Shown here piece after piece: positions 52,132 to 61,766 of a stretch of DNA of 64,000 bases. Source of the stretch: an uncultured Pelagibacteraceae bacterium (lineage in GTDB: Bacteria; Pseudomonadota; Alphaproteobacteria; Pelagibacterales; Pelagibacteraceae); contig CACJOA010000002.1 in NCBI GenBank assembly GCA_902594915.1, positions 1-64,000 of the forward strand, in the 5' to 3' direction. Under the pieces are notes generated by a model. It had not been told where the DNA came from, made no database searches, and saw only the letters and a program-made list of their open reading frames with translations. Each line of letters opens with the position of its first letter. The first letter of the stretch is position 1. The position numbers and the translations under genes were made by a program.

Positions 52132-52779
52132 ATGAAAAAAGATAATTTGCCAAAAAAAATACCTGTTTTTCCACTTAGTAATTTTATTATTTTCCCAAAA
52201 ACTTCTGTACCGTTAAATATTTTTGAACCAAGATATATTGAAATGATCAATGATTGTATGAAGTCAAATAAATTACTTGGCATGATACAGCCAAGAGATA
52301 CTGAAAAAAATAATAGGGCAAACCCTACCTTGCATGAAGTCGGATGCTTAGGAAAAATAATTAGCTTCACTGAAAGTGATGATGGAAGATTTTTAATTGA
52401 GTTGAAAGGTATGATAAGATTTAATTTAGTAAGCGAAGTTTTTACAAAGAAAAAATATAGAAATTTTATTGTGAATTATGATGATTTCTATGAAGATTTA
52501 ATAAACCAAAAAGAGGAAATTAATTTTTCTGATTTAGAGTTAATTTTTAAAGATTTAAAAACACTCTTTGAAAGAAAAGGATTTATAATAAATTGGAAAA
52601 ATCTTCAAAGACAAAGTTTAGATGAAGCAATCAATGCACTTGCAATGGCTTCACCATTTACCCTCGAAGAAAAACAAATTTTATTGGAAGCAAAAAATTT
52701 AAATGCTAGGAAAATAAAGATATCAGAAATTTTAACTACCTATACTTTAGATCAATACAATAACACAACTATACAATAG
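52132..52779 (+). CDS. LON peptidase substrate-binding domain protein
   Basis: 215 residues consisting of a Lon N-terminal domain only, without ATPase or protease parts: IPVFPLSNFIIFPKTSVPLN, IFEPRYIEMINDCMKSNKLL, GCLGKIISFTESDDGRFLIE and LAMASPFTLEEKQILLEAKN. These stand-alone proteins are common in Alphaproteobacteria; their role is not settled. It is divergent from tRNA-Gly and convergent with the UbiH-type gene, one base apart. Confidence 0.92.
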   Translation: MKKDNLPKKIPVFPLSNFIIFPKTSVPLNIFEPRYIEMINDCMKSNKLLGMIQPRDTEKNNRANPTLHEVGCLGKIISFTESDDGRFLIELKGMIRFNLVSEVFTKKKYRNFIVNYDDFYEDLINQKEEINFSDLELIFKDLKTLFERKGFIINWKNLQRQSLDEAINALAMASPFTLEEKQILLEAKNLNARKIKISEILTTYTLDQYNNTTIQ

Positions 52780-52780
52780 C

Positions 52781-53854
52781 CTAAATTATAATACCACTGT
52801 CAGCAATTTTTTTAAAAAAATTGTTTACTATTTTATTTTTTCCTAAAAGTTGAACTGATTTTCCAAAAATATTATTATTGACTTTGCTTTCAAAATTAAA
52901 ATATTCATAGATAAAATCTATACCACTTGAAAAAATAAAATTTTTATGGCGTGTCTTTTTTTCAAATTCAATGCAAACATTTTCATCTAATTCTAGACCA
53001 TGATCAATCTTAAATTTAATCAAATCAATAATCACTTTAATATCTCTCAATGACATATTAAAACCTTGACCTGCTAAAGGATGTAATCTGTGTAATAAGT
53101 CTCCAAATGCGAGAATATTCTTAAAATAATATTTCCTTAAGTTTAATGATTTTAGTTCAAAGCAAATGGGTCTTTCTATTTTTAAAATTTCATATCTCCT
53201 ATTATATTTTTTAATCAAATTTTTTAAGTCCACCTCTTTTTTTCCCTTTATAGAATAAACAACAGAGGTCTCTTTTGGTGAGATTGGTAAAAAAGCAATT
53301 GGCCCAAGTTTTGTAAAAATTTGATAAGCAGTATTATTTTTGATTACTTTTTGATGTTTCAAAATTGTAGTATGGGCGTAACCTAAATAGTTTTTATCTA
53401 ACTTTTTGTAAAAGTATTTTTTTGTAATTAAATTATCGTGCTCACAATTTATTATTAATTTATATTTGAACTTATCTATATTATTGATATCTACTTTTTT
53501 TTTAAATTTAAGAAGTTTATTTTTTTTCAAACTTGACAATAGATATTTTATCATTTGATAGTTTTTGACAACTGAAAATAATCTTTTTCCGTTGTTATCG
53601 AAATTTAATATTTTCTCATTTTGTAATAATTCGTCATAAATTTCAATTTCATCGATATCCCATAAGTATTTTTTAATATGTAAAATATTTTTATTAAAAA
53701 AATCTGAGTTTGACTTTGAAATTCCTAAAGTTTGAACTTTATTAAAATTATATTTTTTTCTACTAGAGATGATATCTACATTTAAACCTTGATTTACCAA
53801 AGCCTTTGCTAATGTTAAGCTAATTAATCCATTTCCTAAAATGCAAACTTTCAT
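52781..53854 (-). CDS. UbiH/COQ6-type FAD monooxygenase (ubiquinone synthesis)
   Basis: About 357 residues from ATG at 53854 (MKVCILGNGLISLTLAKALV, the dinucleotide motif); upstream residues are AT-run translation. The family signature is HRLHPLAGQGFNMSLRD, with AFGDLLHRLHP for FAD. It probably adds one of the ring hydroxyls of ubiquinone. The N-terminal GxGxxG is a little degenerate (GNGLIS). Which of UbiH, UbiI, UbiF or the multi-site UbiL/UbiM it equals cannot be told from sequence alone. It is divergent from ftsK. Confidence 0.88.
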   Translation of the reverse strand: MKVCILGNGLISLTLAKALVNQGLNVDIISSRKKYNFNKVQTLGISKSNSDFFNKNILHIKKYLWDIDEIEIYDELLQNEKILNFDNNGKRLFSVVKNYQMIKYLLSSLKKNKLLKFKKKVDINNIDKFKYKLIINCEHDNLITKKYFYKKLDKNYLGYAHTTILKHQKVIKNNTAYQIFTKLGPIAFLPISPKETSVVYSIKGKKEVDLKNLIKKYNRRYEILKIERPICFELKSLNLRKYYFKNILAFGDLLHRLHPLAGQGFNMSLRDIKVIIDLIKFKIDHGLELDENVCIEFEKKTRHKNFIFSSGIDFIYEYFNFESKVNNNIFGKSVQLLGKNKIVNNFFKKIADSGIII

Positions 53855-53884
53855 AATAATTTTAATTTTAACAATAAAAATTAG

Positions 53885-56011
53885 ATGATACAAAGTGATA
53901 AAATTGATTCTTGTAGTATGGATATAAAAAAATACACAAATTTTTTACTTATTTTCGTAATAAAAAGATTGCTAGAGATAACTGGTATTTTTGTCTCCAT
54001 TATAGGTTTTTTATTAATGGTCACACTTTTTTCTTACTCACCAAGTGATCCGAACTTTATATTTCCTGATAATACCGAGATTAAAAATCTCTTAGGATTT
54101 CGTGGAAGCTACGTGTCAGATCTTTTTTTACAATCAATTGGAGTCATAGCATATCTAATACCTATAAGTTATATTTTAATTGGAATTAGTATTTTCAAAA
54201 AAAAAGAAATGCTAATATTTATAGAGAATACTTTTTTTGTCATTGTTTATTGTTTAATTGGTTCTCTATTTTTTGATTTTTATTATAAAACAACATTTAG
54301 TCTTTATATTAATGGAAATGGCGGATTTGTCGGTAATTATCTAAACGAGACATTATTTTTCAAGATAATAAATACCAATAAGAATATTTTTTATTATTTG
54401 CTCATTTTTTTAATCATCTTATTTTTCTCAATAAGTATCAATTTAAATTTAAGAAATCTTAAATTTCTTTTAATGAAAATTTCAACCGTTATGACTAAAA
54501 ATAATACTAAAAATTATACAAATAAAAATGAAGTGATTAATGAATACATACCACAGGAAGAAATTAAAAATTTAATCCAAGAGGATTTACCTTTTATTAA
54601 AGCAGAAAATAAACTTTCTAATTATAAAAAAAAATTTATATTACCTTCTCTAGATTTATTAAAAGAACCATCAAAGAGCGAACGTAATAATTCTAAAAAA
54701 AATGAGAATAATGACACTGAATTTCTTGAAAAGATACTTCTTGATTTTGGTGTTAATGGTAAAATTAAAAAAGTAAGTTACGGTCCTGTAGTAACTTTAA
54801 ATGAATTTGAACCAGCTGCAGGAGTAAAAGTATCAAAAATAATAAATCTTGCAGATGATATTGCAAGAAATACAAGCTCTGAGTCAGCTCGAATAGCGAC
54901 TATTCCTGGTAGAAATACGGTGGGTATTGAGCTTCCTAATATAAATAGAGAAAATGTTTATTTGAGCGAAATATTAAAAAATCAAGATTTTAAAAAGAGA
55001 GAAGTGAAACTACCGATTGCTCTAGGTAAAAATATTTCTGGAACAACATTAATCGGTGATTTGACTTCAATGCCTCATTTACTAATCGCTGGTACCACTG
55101 GTTCGGGTAAATCAGTATGTATTAATACAATTATACTCTCTCTTCTTTACAGACACTCCCCTGAAAAGTGTAAATTCATTTTGATCGATCCAAAGATGCT
55201 TGAATTATCCACTTATGAGGGCATACCTCACTTACTTTGTCCGGTCATAACGGAAGCTAAAAAGGCAGCATCTGTTTTAGGGTGGGTAGTTAAGGAGATG
55301 GAAAGCCGATACAGACTTATGACTAAAGAGGGTGTAAGAAATATTGAGGGATATAATAATAAACATAAATTACCAATGCCTTTCATAGTTGTTGTGGTCG
55401 ATGAAATGTCAGATCTAATGTTAGTTGCAGGAAAAGAAATTGAAAATTATATTCAAAAGTTATCTCAAATGGCAAGAGCTGCGGGAATACATATTATAAT
55501 GGCGACACAAAGACCAAGTGTTGATGTTATTACAGGCACAATCAAAGCAAATTTTCCTACAAGAATTTCTTTTCAGGTAACTTCAAAAATTGATAGTAGA
55601 ACAATCTTGGGGGAACAAGGGGCTGAACAACTTCTTGGCAAAGGTGATATGCTTTATATGTCCTCTGCAAATAAGATAGTTAGAATACACTCTCCTTTAG
55701 TTTCTGATGACGAAATTGAAAAAATTAATTCTTTTATAAGATCACAAGCCGAGCCAGATTATGTTGATGAAATATTAAATTTTGTTGATGAAAAAGAGAT
55801 CAATGAAAATTTTAAAAATCAAACTGATAAAGATAATTTATATGAAGAGGCATTAGAAATAATTAAATCAGAGGGAAAGGCATCAACATCATTTTTACAG
55901 AGAAAACTTCAAATTGGCTATAATCGAGCGGCAAGGATAATAGACATGATGGAAAATGAAGGGATAGTAAGTAAAGCAAACCATGTTGGTAAAAGGGAAG
56001 TTCTCAAATGA
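53885..56011 (+). CDS. ftsK: DNA translocase FtsK
   Basis: 708 residues: four N-terminal membrane helices (up to about residue 190), a short linker, and the motor. The motor has VSYGPVVTLNEFEPAAGVKV, the Walker A LIAGTTGSGKSVCINTI, Walker B FIVVVVDEMSDLML and MATQRPSVDVITGTIKANFP. The C-terminal gamma domain (KASTSFLQRKLQIGYNRAAR) binds KOPS-like sites for chromosome dimer resolution at the septum. An ATG at 53918 is an alternative start 11 codons on. It overlaps lolA by 4 bases. Confidence 0.96.
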   Translation: MIQSDKIDSCSMDIKKYTNFLLIFVIKRLLEITGIFVSIIGFLLMVTLFSYSPSDPNFIFPDNTEIKNLLGFRGSYVSDLFLQSIGVIAYLIPISYILIGISIFKKKEMLIFIENTFFVIVYCLIGSLFFDFYYKTTFSLYINGNGGFVGNYLNETLFFKIINTNKNIFYYLLIFLIILFFSISINLNLRNLKFLLMKISTVMTKNNTKNYTNKNEVINEYIPQEEIKNLIQEDLPFIKAENKLSNYKKKFILPSLDLLKEPSKSERNNSKKNENNDTEFLEKILLDFGVNGKIKKVSYGPVVTLNEFEPAAGVKVSKIINLADDIARNTSSESARIATIPGRNTVGIELPNINRENVYLSEILKNQDFKKREVKLPIALGKNISGTTLIGDLTSMPHLLIAGTTGSGKSVCINTIILSLLYRHSPEKCKFILIDPKMLELSTYEGIPHLLCPVITEAKKAASVLGWVVKEMESRYRLMTKEGVRNIEGYNNKHKLPMPFIVVVVDEMSDLMLVAGKEIENYIQKLSQMARAAGIHIIMATQRPSVDVITGTIKANFPTRISFQVTSKIDSRTILGEQGAEQLLGKGDMLYMSSANKIVRIHSPLVSDDEIEKINSFIRSQAEPDYVDEILNFVDEKEINENFKNQTDKDNLYEEALEIIKSEGKASTSFLQRKLQIGYNRAARIIDMMENEGIVSKANHVGKREVLK

Positions 56012-56571
56012 AAAAATTTAATAAATTTGTTTTTTTATTATTTGTTTACATACTATTATTCCCCCCCAAAGTGTATTCCTCGGTTAAAGAAAAGATTATA
56101 AATAACCTTAAAGAAACAAATAATTTAAATTTTGATTTTAAACAAAATACAAATGGAAAAATTGAAACAGGAAATTGCACTCTTAAATTTCCAAAAAAGA
56201 TTTACTGTTTGTATAATAACAAAAATAAGAAAATTTTGGTATCAAATGGAAAATCTTTAGTAATTAAATCAAATAATAATTACAACCATTATCCTTTAGA
56301 TAAAACACCTCTAAATATAATTTTAGATAAAAAATTTTTGATCAATAATATTAAAAATTTTGATGAAGAAAATAAAAACAAAAAAAATGTAAATTTTAGA
56401 TTTACTAAAAATGAAATGAAAATAGATATTTTTTTTGATATTAAAAATTTCAACTTAATAGGTTGGCAAGTATTAGATATTTATCAAAATTTAAATACTA
56501 CTTACCTTACTTCTATAATTAAAAATCAAAATATAGAGGATGCAATATTTAAAATTCCTACTCAGGAATAG
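56008..56571 (+). CDS. lolA: Outer-membrane lipoprotein carrier protein LolA
   Basis: 187 residues with a signal peptide (about 1-24). The mature part has LNFDFKQNTNGKIETGNCTL, FPKKIYCLYNNKNKKILVSN and HYPLDKTPLNIILDKKF, the LolA fold pattern (Q-G-xG and YPLxxTPL). It carries lipoproteins across the periplasm. It is coupled to ftsK by ATGA, an arrangement typical of Alphaproteobacteria. Sequence is diverged and very Lys/Asn-rich. Confidence 0.9.
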   Translation: MKKFNKFVFLLFVYILLFPPKVYSSVKEKIINNLKETNNLNFDFKQNTNGKIETGNCTLKFPKKIYCLYNNKNKKILVSNGKSLVIKSNNNYNHYPLDKTPLNIILDKKFLINNIKNFDEENKNKKNVNFRFTKNEMKIDIFFDIKNFNLIGWQVLDIYQNLNTTYLTSIIKNQNIEDAIFKIPTQE

Positions 56572-56572
56572 T

Positions 56573-57076
56573 TTACATAAAAACTGTCTCGCTTTTTATA
56601 ATTTTCATACCTCTTTTTAAATAATTGTTAAGTGCGTTTTTATGATCGTATGAGCAAGTATGAACCCAAACTCTCTTAATATTATTTTCAAAAGATTTCT
56701 TTATTGCAAAAGATAATAAATATGAACCTAATTTTTTGTTATGATATTCCTCTAAAATTCCAAAATAAGCAATTTCAATTTCCTTGTCATCATGATGATA
56801 TAAGCTCTCAAAATATCCTGCGATTTCATTTTGATAAATTAAGACAAATGTTTTTAAATTATTAGAATTCACATAATCCATCCATTGTTTTTCAGTCCAA
56901 TTTAATCTATCAACCCAGTTATGATTTTTACCAATATTTTTGTAAAAAAACTTATTCAACTGAAAATCAGGTTTGTGTAAAAAATTTATAAAACAATTGC
57001 GAGGGGGGTTTTTTGTTTCTCTTAGCTCTAATACAGATTTAATTTCAAGATAATTTCTAAAAATTTTTTTTGTCAC
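56573..57076 (-). CDS. GNAT family N-acetyltransferase
   Basis: 167 residues. The acetyl-CoA site is seen in EIEIAYFGILEEYHNKKLGS followed by YLLSFAIKKSF, with RVWVHTCSYDHKNALNNYLK and RGMKIIKSE. GNAT enzymes acetylate amines, peptides or antibiotics; the substrate here is unknown. It overlaps the HIT gene by 4 bases on the same strand, so both belong to the tail of the his transcript. Confidence 0.9.
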   Translation of the reverse strand: MTKKIFRNYLEIKSVLELRETKNPPRNCFINFLHKPDFQLNKFFYKNIGKNHNWVDRLNWTEKQWMDYVNSNNLKTFVLIYQNEIAGYFESLYHHDDKEIEIAYFGILEEYHNKKLGSYLLSFAIKKSFENNIKRVWVHTCSYDHKNALNNYLKRGMKIIKSETVFM

Positions 57077-57438
57077 TGGACCATTCCTCCAACCTTTTCA
57101 CCACCAAATAGATGAAAGTGTAAGTGAGGAACTTCTTGACCTCCATGTTCACCAATGTTGACTAAAGCCCTATATCCTTTTCCAGTATCAACTGAGATTC
57201 TAAGTTTTTGCGCAACGATACTTATTCCTTTTAATAAACCCGTTATTTCATTAGAGGAAGCGTTGTGACTGAAGTCATCTAGATCAACATATTTTCCTTT
57301 AGGTATAACTAAAACATGAATTTTTTTTTGGGGATTGATATCATAAAAAGATAACACGTAATCATCCTCATAAATTTTTTCACAGGGAATTTCACCTCTC
57401 AAAATTTTAGCAAAGATATTGTTGTTGTCGTAAGTCAT
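57073..57438 (-). CDS. HIT family protein (HinT-like)
   Basis: 121 residues with the histidine triad GGQEVPHLHFHLFGG and NNIFAKILRGEIPCEKIYED at the start. HinT proteins hydrolyse aminoacyl- and other phosphoramidates of AMP. The C-terminus ending KVGGMVQ is normal. It lies 30 bases after the DUF2061 gene. Confidence 0.96.
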   Translation of the reverse strand: MTYDNNNIFAKILRGEIPCEKIYEDDYVLSFYDINPQKKIHVLVIPKGKYVDLDDFSHNASSNEITGLLKGISIVAQKLRISVDTGKGYRALVNIGEHGGQEVPHLHFHLFGGEKVGGMVQ

Positions 57439-57468
57439 TATTAAATATCCTTAAGATAAAAAATAACA

Positions 57469-57684
57469 CTATTTTTCTTCAACTCCAAACTTAATGTATC
57501 TATACCAGGCTCTCTCATGAAAATAATATAAAAACATTTTAGTGATCACTTCCATCCCGGCTATTGCCCCAGCAAAATTCCACTCTCCGGTGATAAACCA
57601 AGCAATCAAAAAAGTATCTGTTGTAGCAAGAACTCGCCAAGTTAAAGTTTTAGCTATATGCCTTTTTTTTGTTACATGTTTCAT
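57469..57684 (-). CDS. DUF2061 family small membrane protein
   Basis: 71 residues with two membrane helices: KTLTWRVLATTDTFLIAWFI and GAIAGMEVITKMFLYYFHER, followed by AWYRYIKFG, the conserved DUF2061 pattern. Function unknown; often fused or linked to sulfur or phosphate metabolism genes elsewhere. Here it follows hisE by 12 bases. Confidence 0.93.
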   Translation of the reverse strand: MKHVTKKRHIAKTLTWRVLATTDTFLIAWFITGEWNFAGAIAGMEVITKMFLYYFHERAWYRYIKFGVEEK

Positions 57685-57696
57685 GCGTCATCCTTT

Positions 57697-57969
57697 CTAT
57701 TTTCTCCTTTTTTTGAGTTCTTCCATGATATCCTCTATCTTGATGTTGTTTGCCTCCAGGTAAACAATAAGATGATAAAGAACGTCCGCACCCTCATGTA
57801 TAATGTTAGAATTTTTATCTACTGAATCTATAAGCTCATTTATTTCCTCCAAAACCTTAGATCTGCTAAATTGGACATCTTTAAGTAATTTATTTGTGTA
57901 TGAGTCTTTTACAGATTTTAACTTTCTTTCTCTAACAATCTTAATAAGATTTTCCAAATTGCCTAACAT
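57697..57969 (-). CDS. hisE: Phosphoribosyl-ATP diphosphatase
   Basis: 90 residues, stand-alone HisE. The MazG-like metal site is seen in SRSKVLEEINELIDSVDKN and EGADVLYHLIVYLEANNI. It hydrolyses phosphoribosyl-ATP in step two of histidine synthesis. hisI is not adjacent. It abuts hisF with a one-base gap. Confidence 0.95.
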   Translation of the reverse strand: MLGNLENLIKIVRERKLKSVKDSYTNKLLKDVQFSRSKVLEEINELIDSVDKNSNIIHEGADVLYHLIVYLEANNIKIEDIMEELKKRRK

Positions 57970-57970
57970 A

Positions 57971-58729
57971 TTAAATTCTAACAGGTATTCCTTTCAAGTC
58001 CAAATAATCCTTAGCCTCTTTAATTGAATATTTACCATAATGAAATATCGAAGCAGCAAGAACTGCACTTGCTTTACCTAATTTTATTCCATCTACTAAA
58101 TGATCTAAGTTGCCAACTCCACCTGATGCAATTATTGGAATATTAATTTCTGATGAAATTTTATACATTAAATCATTGTCATAACCTATCTGGGTTCCAT
58201 CTCTATCCATTGAAGTAACTAATAATTCACCTGCGCCGCTTTCTTCGATTTTTTTTGCATATTTAAGCACATCAACACCAGTATTTTTTCTTCCTCCGTG
58301 AGTAAAAACTTCCCATTTATTATTTTTTTTTTTTGCATCTATAGCAACAACAATACATTGTGAGCCAAATTTTTTTGCACTTTCTGTTACAACTTTTGGG
58401 TTTTCGACAGCTGCCGTATTTATTGAAACCTTATCTGCTCCACAATTAAGTAATTTACTTATATCCTCTAAATTTCTCACACCACCACCAACAGTTAAGG
58501 GTACAAAACATTTTTTTGATGTTTTTTGCACTACATCGAAAATTATATCCCTATTTTCGTTCGATGCAGTAATGTCTAAAAAACATATTTCGTCTGCACC
58601 ACTGTTGCTATAAATTTGCGCTTGTTCTACTGGATCGCCAGCATCTCTCAAATCAACAAAATTTATTCCTTTGACAACTCTTCCATTTTTAACATCCAGA
58701 CAAGGTATTATTCTTTTCTTTAACATCAA
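57971..58729 (-). CDS. hisF: Imidazole glycerol phosphate synthase, cyclase subunit
   Basis: 252 residues, (beta/alpha)8 barrel. [20 protein letters not shown] carries the first catalytic Asp. [52 protein letters not shown] (second Asp) and [12 protein letters not shown] are standard. It works with HisH. A methyltransferase gene separates it from hisA, an unusual insertion. Confidence 0.97.
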   Translation of the reverse strand: MMLKKRIIPCLDVKNGRVVKGINFVDLRDAGDPVEQAQIYSNSGADEICFLDITASNENRDIIFDVVQKTSKKCFVPLTVGGGVRNLEDISKLLNCGADKVSINTAAVENPKVVTESAKKFGSQCIVVAIDAKKKNNKWEVFTHGGRKNTGVDVLKYAKKIEESGAGELLVTSMDRDGTQIGYDNDLMYKISSEINIPIIASGGVGNLDHLVDGIKLGKASAVLAASIFHYGKYSIKEAKDYLDLKGIPVRI

Positions 58730-58731
58730 TA

Positions 58732-59598
58732 TTAAAATTTTAAAAAAACTCCCTGACCAGTTGGATAATTTATAAAATGACCTTTTTTATCTTTTATAAA
58801 GTCATCTATGATATTTCTAGTTTCATGAAAACCACCATAATCATCAAATAACATTACTCCTCCACTAGTTATTTTGTTATAAAAAAAATTGAGTGAAGAT
58901 TGAGTAGCCTCATTAGAATTTAAATCAACGTGTAACCAATTTATTCTATCAGGATTTTTTGCAGTATCAAAAACTTTTGGGATAAAACCCTTATTAAAAA
59001 CTAAATTTTCATAAAACATTTTAAGGTTTTTTTTTGTTACCTCTAAATCTAAATATGAATATTGAAACCTTAATTTATCATTTTTTAAGTTTTCCCAAGC
59101 ATCGTAAAGATAACCAGTATAAGATGATGATCTTTTCTCACAAGCTTTTAATGCAAAATATATTGTTAATCCATCACACACACCACATTCTACTAAATTA
59201 ATTTTATTAGAAGTTTTATCTTTTATTGCCAATAAAACTGAATTAAATACAACATAATGTCTCCAAGAAAGTTCGTCTATTATTTTATCATAATTAGTAT
59301 CTTTATACTCAAACTGAGTAAGTCTAAAAGTTTTTTGTTTTATTAAACTTTTTAATTTCTCCACAGAATTTTTAAAAAAAAACATTTCATCGTCATTTTT
59401 ATTTTCCCAAGGTGGAATTGTACCAGTGGTTGTTAGTCCCCATCCAGAAAATGTTTTTTTTCTTTTGTGAAATTCTTTGAAATCGTAATGTTTCGAAAAA
59501 ATTTTTAATAAAAAATTTTTAAAGGATAAATTTAGCTTACTTAATAAATTCTTGTTCTTTTTTTCTTTTAAATTCAATATTCTCTCAATTTCTGACAT
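58732..59598 (-). CDS. TylF/macrocin-O-methyltransferase-like SAM-dependent enzyme
   Basis: 288 residues. The SAM-binding motif is [20 protein letters not shown]. Also seen are [35 protein letters not shown] and [17 protein letters not shown], which fits the TylF/MycE class of metal-dependent O-methyltransferases. These often act on sugars of surface glycans or natural products. No histidine-path role is known. It sits between hisF and hisA with gaps of 2 and 1 bases, so it is in the his operon. The N-terminal 70 residues are very Lys-rich. Confidence 0.85.
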   Translation of the reverse strand: MSEIERILNLKEKKNKNLLSKLNLSFKNFLLKIFSKHYDFKEFHKRKKTFSGWGLTTTGTIPPWENKNDDEMFFFKNSVEKLKSLIKQKTFRLTQFEYKDTNYDKIIDELSWRHYVVFNSVLLAIKDKTSNKINLVECGVCDGLTIYFALKACEKRSSSYTGYLYDAWENLKNDKLRFQYSYLDLEVTKKNLKMFYENLVFNKGFIPKVFDTAKNPDRINWLHVDLNSNEATQSSLNFFYNKITSGGVMLFDDYGGFHETRNIIDDFIKDKKGHFINYPTGQGVFLKF

Positions 59599-59599
59599 A

Positions 59600-60319
59600 T
59601 CAATTATTTAATTCTTTTATGAGATCTGAAAGTTTTATATCTCCATCATAAATTGCTTTACCAACAATTATACCCTCAATATTTTTTAGTTTTTTTGCTT
59701 TCTTAACATCATCAATTGAAGATACGCCTCCAGACATAACTACTGAAGAATTCGAAATTTGCGCAACTTTTTGTGTAACCTCAAAATTTGGACTTTGTTT
59801 CGTTCCATCTCTATTAATATCAGTATAAATTAATCTGCTAAATCCATAATCATTAACCTCTCTTAAAAAATCTAAAATTTTTATATTGGAATTCTTCATC
59901 CATCCAGAGACAGATAGATATTCGTTTCTAGCATCTAAACCCAAAGCAACTTTGTCAGGAAATTTTTTACAAGCTTTCATTAAAAAGTCTTTATTTTTTA
60001 TTGCTGCACTACCTAATATTACTTTTTCAACACCAACATCAATATATCTTTTAATACTATCAAAATTTCTTATTCCACCCCCAATTTCTACCTCTAAGTT
60101 ATATTTATTCACTATATCCTCAATAATCTCAAAGTTAATTGTTTCTCCTTTTAAAGCTCCATCTAAATCTACAATGTGTAAATTTTTAAAACCATAATCT
60201 TTATATTCTTCAGCTTGTTCAGATGGAGACATTTTATATTCAGTTTTATTATCAAAACGTCCTTTTATTAATCTCACACATTTTTTGTCTTTAATATCTA
60301 TTGCTGGAAATATTTTCAT
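59600..60319 (-). CDS. hisA: ProFAR isomerase HisA
   Basis: 239 residues, barrel related to HisF: IFPAIDIKDKKCVRLIKGRF with the catalytic Asp, LHIVDLDGALKGE, VEIGGGIRNFDSI, EKVILGSAAIKN, LIYTDINRDGTKQSPNFE and VMSGGVSSIDD. It isomerises ProFAR to PRFAR. Its ATG overlaps the stop of a small lipoprotein gene (TAATG). Confidence 0.97.
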   Translation of the reverse strand: MKIFPAIDIKDKKCVRLIKGRFDNKTEYKMSPSEQAEEYKDYGFKNLHIVDLDGALKGETINFEIIEDIVNKYNLEVEIGGGIRNFDSIKRYIDVGVEKVILGSAAIKNKDFLMKACKKFPDKVALGLDARNEYLSVSGWMKNSNIKILDFLREVNDYGFSRLIYTDINRDGTKQSPNFEVTQKVAQISNSSVVMSGGVSSIDDVKKAKKLKNIEGIIVGKAIYDGDIKLSDLIKELNN

Positions 60320-60453
60320 TAATCTTTACTCACTTTGGCTTTACCAGACACATTATATTCGACCCCTATTACTTTTTTTTTACTTTTTATATCTGACAAA
60401 TTTTGTTGACATGCTGAAAATAAAAATATCATTAAAAAAATAAGAATTTTCAT
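60319..60453 (-). CDS. 44-residue predicted lipoprotein inside the his operon
   Basis: The 133-base gap between hisH and hisA is fully used by this frame. Its ATG overlaps the hisH stop and its TAA overlaps the hisA ATG (both TAATG). The product starts MKILIFLMIFLFSACQQNLS: a short signal peptide with a clean lipobox (LFSAC), so Cys15 would be lipid-modified. The mature part of 30 residues is basic (DIKSKKKVIGVEYN). I recognise no family. Perfect two-sided coupling makes it likely to be translated. Confidence 0.72.
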   Translation of the reverse strand: MKILIFLMIFLFSACQQNLSDIKSKKKVIGVEYNVSGKAKVSKD

Positions 60454-61079
60454 TATATTTCAATAAAATTTTTTATAATTTTTAATCCAATTGCATCACT
60501 TTTCTCAGGATGAAATTGTGTTCCAAAAATATTTTCCTTTTCAACAGAGCAAACGATTTTAGATGAATAGTCTGTTGTTGCTGAAATTGTATTTACATCA
60601 TTCGGGATAAATTCATAACTATGAACAAAATACATATGAGAATTATTTTTAATATCTTTAAAAATTTTACTATCTCTAATAATCTCAATTTGATTCCAAC
60701 CAATGTGAGGTAATTTGTATTTGCCTTTTTGGTTATCTATTTTTGTTACTTTCCCTGGTATCCAACCTAAACCTTTTGTTTCTATTTCCTCGAAACCAAT
60801 ATCTGCAAACATTTGTAATCCTACACAAATTCCAAGTAGAGGTTTTTTTTTATCAATTGCAAACTCATTTAAGGTATCGACTAGACCATTAATACTTTTT
60901 AAAGAATCCACACAACTTTTAAATGAACCTTGGCCTGGTAAAACTAATTTATCACTTGATTTAATTTTATTTAAATCAGAGGTTACAGAAATATTAACTT
61001 TTTCTTTTGCAACTGCCTCAAAAGAATTTATCACTGAACTTATATTGCCCGATTTATAATCAACAATTGTAACATTCAT
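60453..61079 (-). CDS. hisH: Imidazole glycerol phosphate synthase, glutaminase subunit
   Basis: 208 residues, class I glutamine amidotransferase. The Cys nucleophile is in LLGICVGLQMFADIG. His and Glu of the triad are in FGTQFHPEKSD. VLPGQGSFKSCVDSLK near the start and LPHIGWNQIEI are further markers. It supplies ammonia to HisF. It lies 5 bases after hisB. Confidence 0.97.
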   Translation of the reverse strand: MNVTIVDYKSGNISSVINSFEAVAKEKVNISVTSDLNKIKSSDKLVLPGQGSFKSCVDSLKSINGLVDTLNEFAIDKKKPLLGICVGLQMFADIGFEEIETKGLGWIPGKVTKIDNQKGKYKLPHIGWNQIEIIRDSKIFKDIKNNSHMYFVHSYEFIPNDVNTISATTDYSSKIVCSVEKENIFGTQFHPEKSDAIGLKIIKNFIEI

Positions 61080-61084
61080 TAAAC

Positions 61085-61675
61085 TTACAAAGAACCTTTG
61101 GTAGATGGAATAGATTTTTTATTTCTTGGATCCATTTCTAAAGCAGTTCTTAAAGATCTTGCCAATCCTTTATAACAAGACTCGATTATATGGTGACTAT
61201 TATCACCGTAAATATTTTCAATATGTAAAGTAATACCAGCAGATTGGGAAAATGCTTGAAACCATTCTTTAAAAAGTTCTGTATCCATTTCTCCAAGTTT
61301 TTCAACTTTAAGATTTACTTTCCAAATCAAATATGGTCTGTTTGAAACATCTATAGCTACGCGTGTCAATGTTTCGTCCATAGGAATAATTGAGTGCGCA
61401 TATCTTCTTATTCCAACAAATTTTTTCGATGCTTTTTTTAGTGCTTCTCCAATTGCAATTCCAGTATCTTCAGTCGTATGATGTAAGTCAATATTTGTAT
61501 CACCCTTAGCTTTAATATTCATATCTATTGAGGAGTGCTTAGAAAGCTGTTCTAACATATGATTTAAAAAACCTATGCCTGTATCAATTTTATATTTACC
61601 ATTACCATCAATATTTAGATCAACACTTATACTGGTCTCTTTGGTTTTCCTGCTTATTTTACCTTTACGTTTCAT
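61085..61675 (-). CDS. hisB: Imidazoleglycerol-phosphate dehydratase
   Basis: 196 residues, the single-function enzyme (no phosphatase domain). Metal-binding histidines are in [17 protein letters not shown] and [34 protein letters not shown] and RPYLIWKVN complete the pattern. It is the first gene of this his run and is divergent from hslV, with 91 bases between starts. Confidence 0.97.
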   Translation of the reverse strand: MKRKGKISRKTKETSISVDLNIDGNGKYKIDTGIGFLNHMLEQLSKHSSIDMNIKAKGDTNIDLHHTTEDTGIAIGEALKKASKKFVGIRRYAHSIIPMDETLTRVAIDVSNRPYLIWKVNLKVEKLGEMDTELFKEWFQAFSQSAGITLHIENIYGDNSHHIIESCYKGLARSLRTALEMDPRNKKSIPSTKGSL

Positions 61676-61766
61676 TAGTTAAGAGAGGTATACATATATT
61701 ATTCAAATATGGCAATAATACTAAACTTGGCCTTGAAGTATCAATTTTAATATCCATTTAATACCT

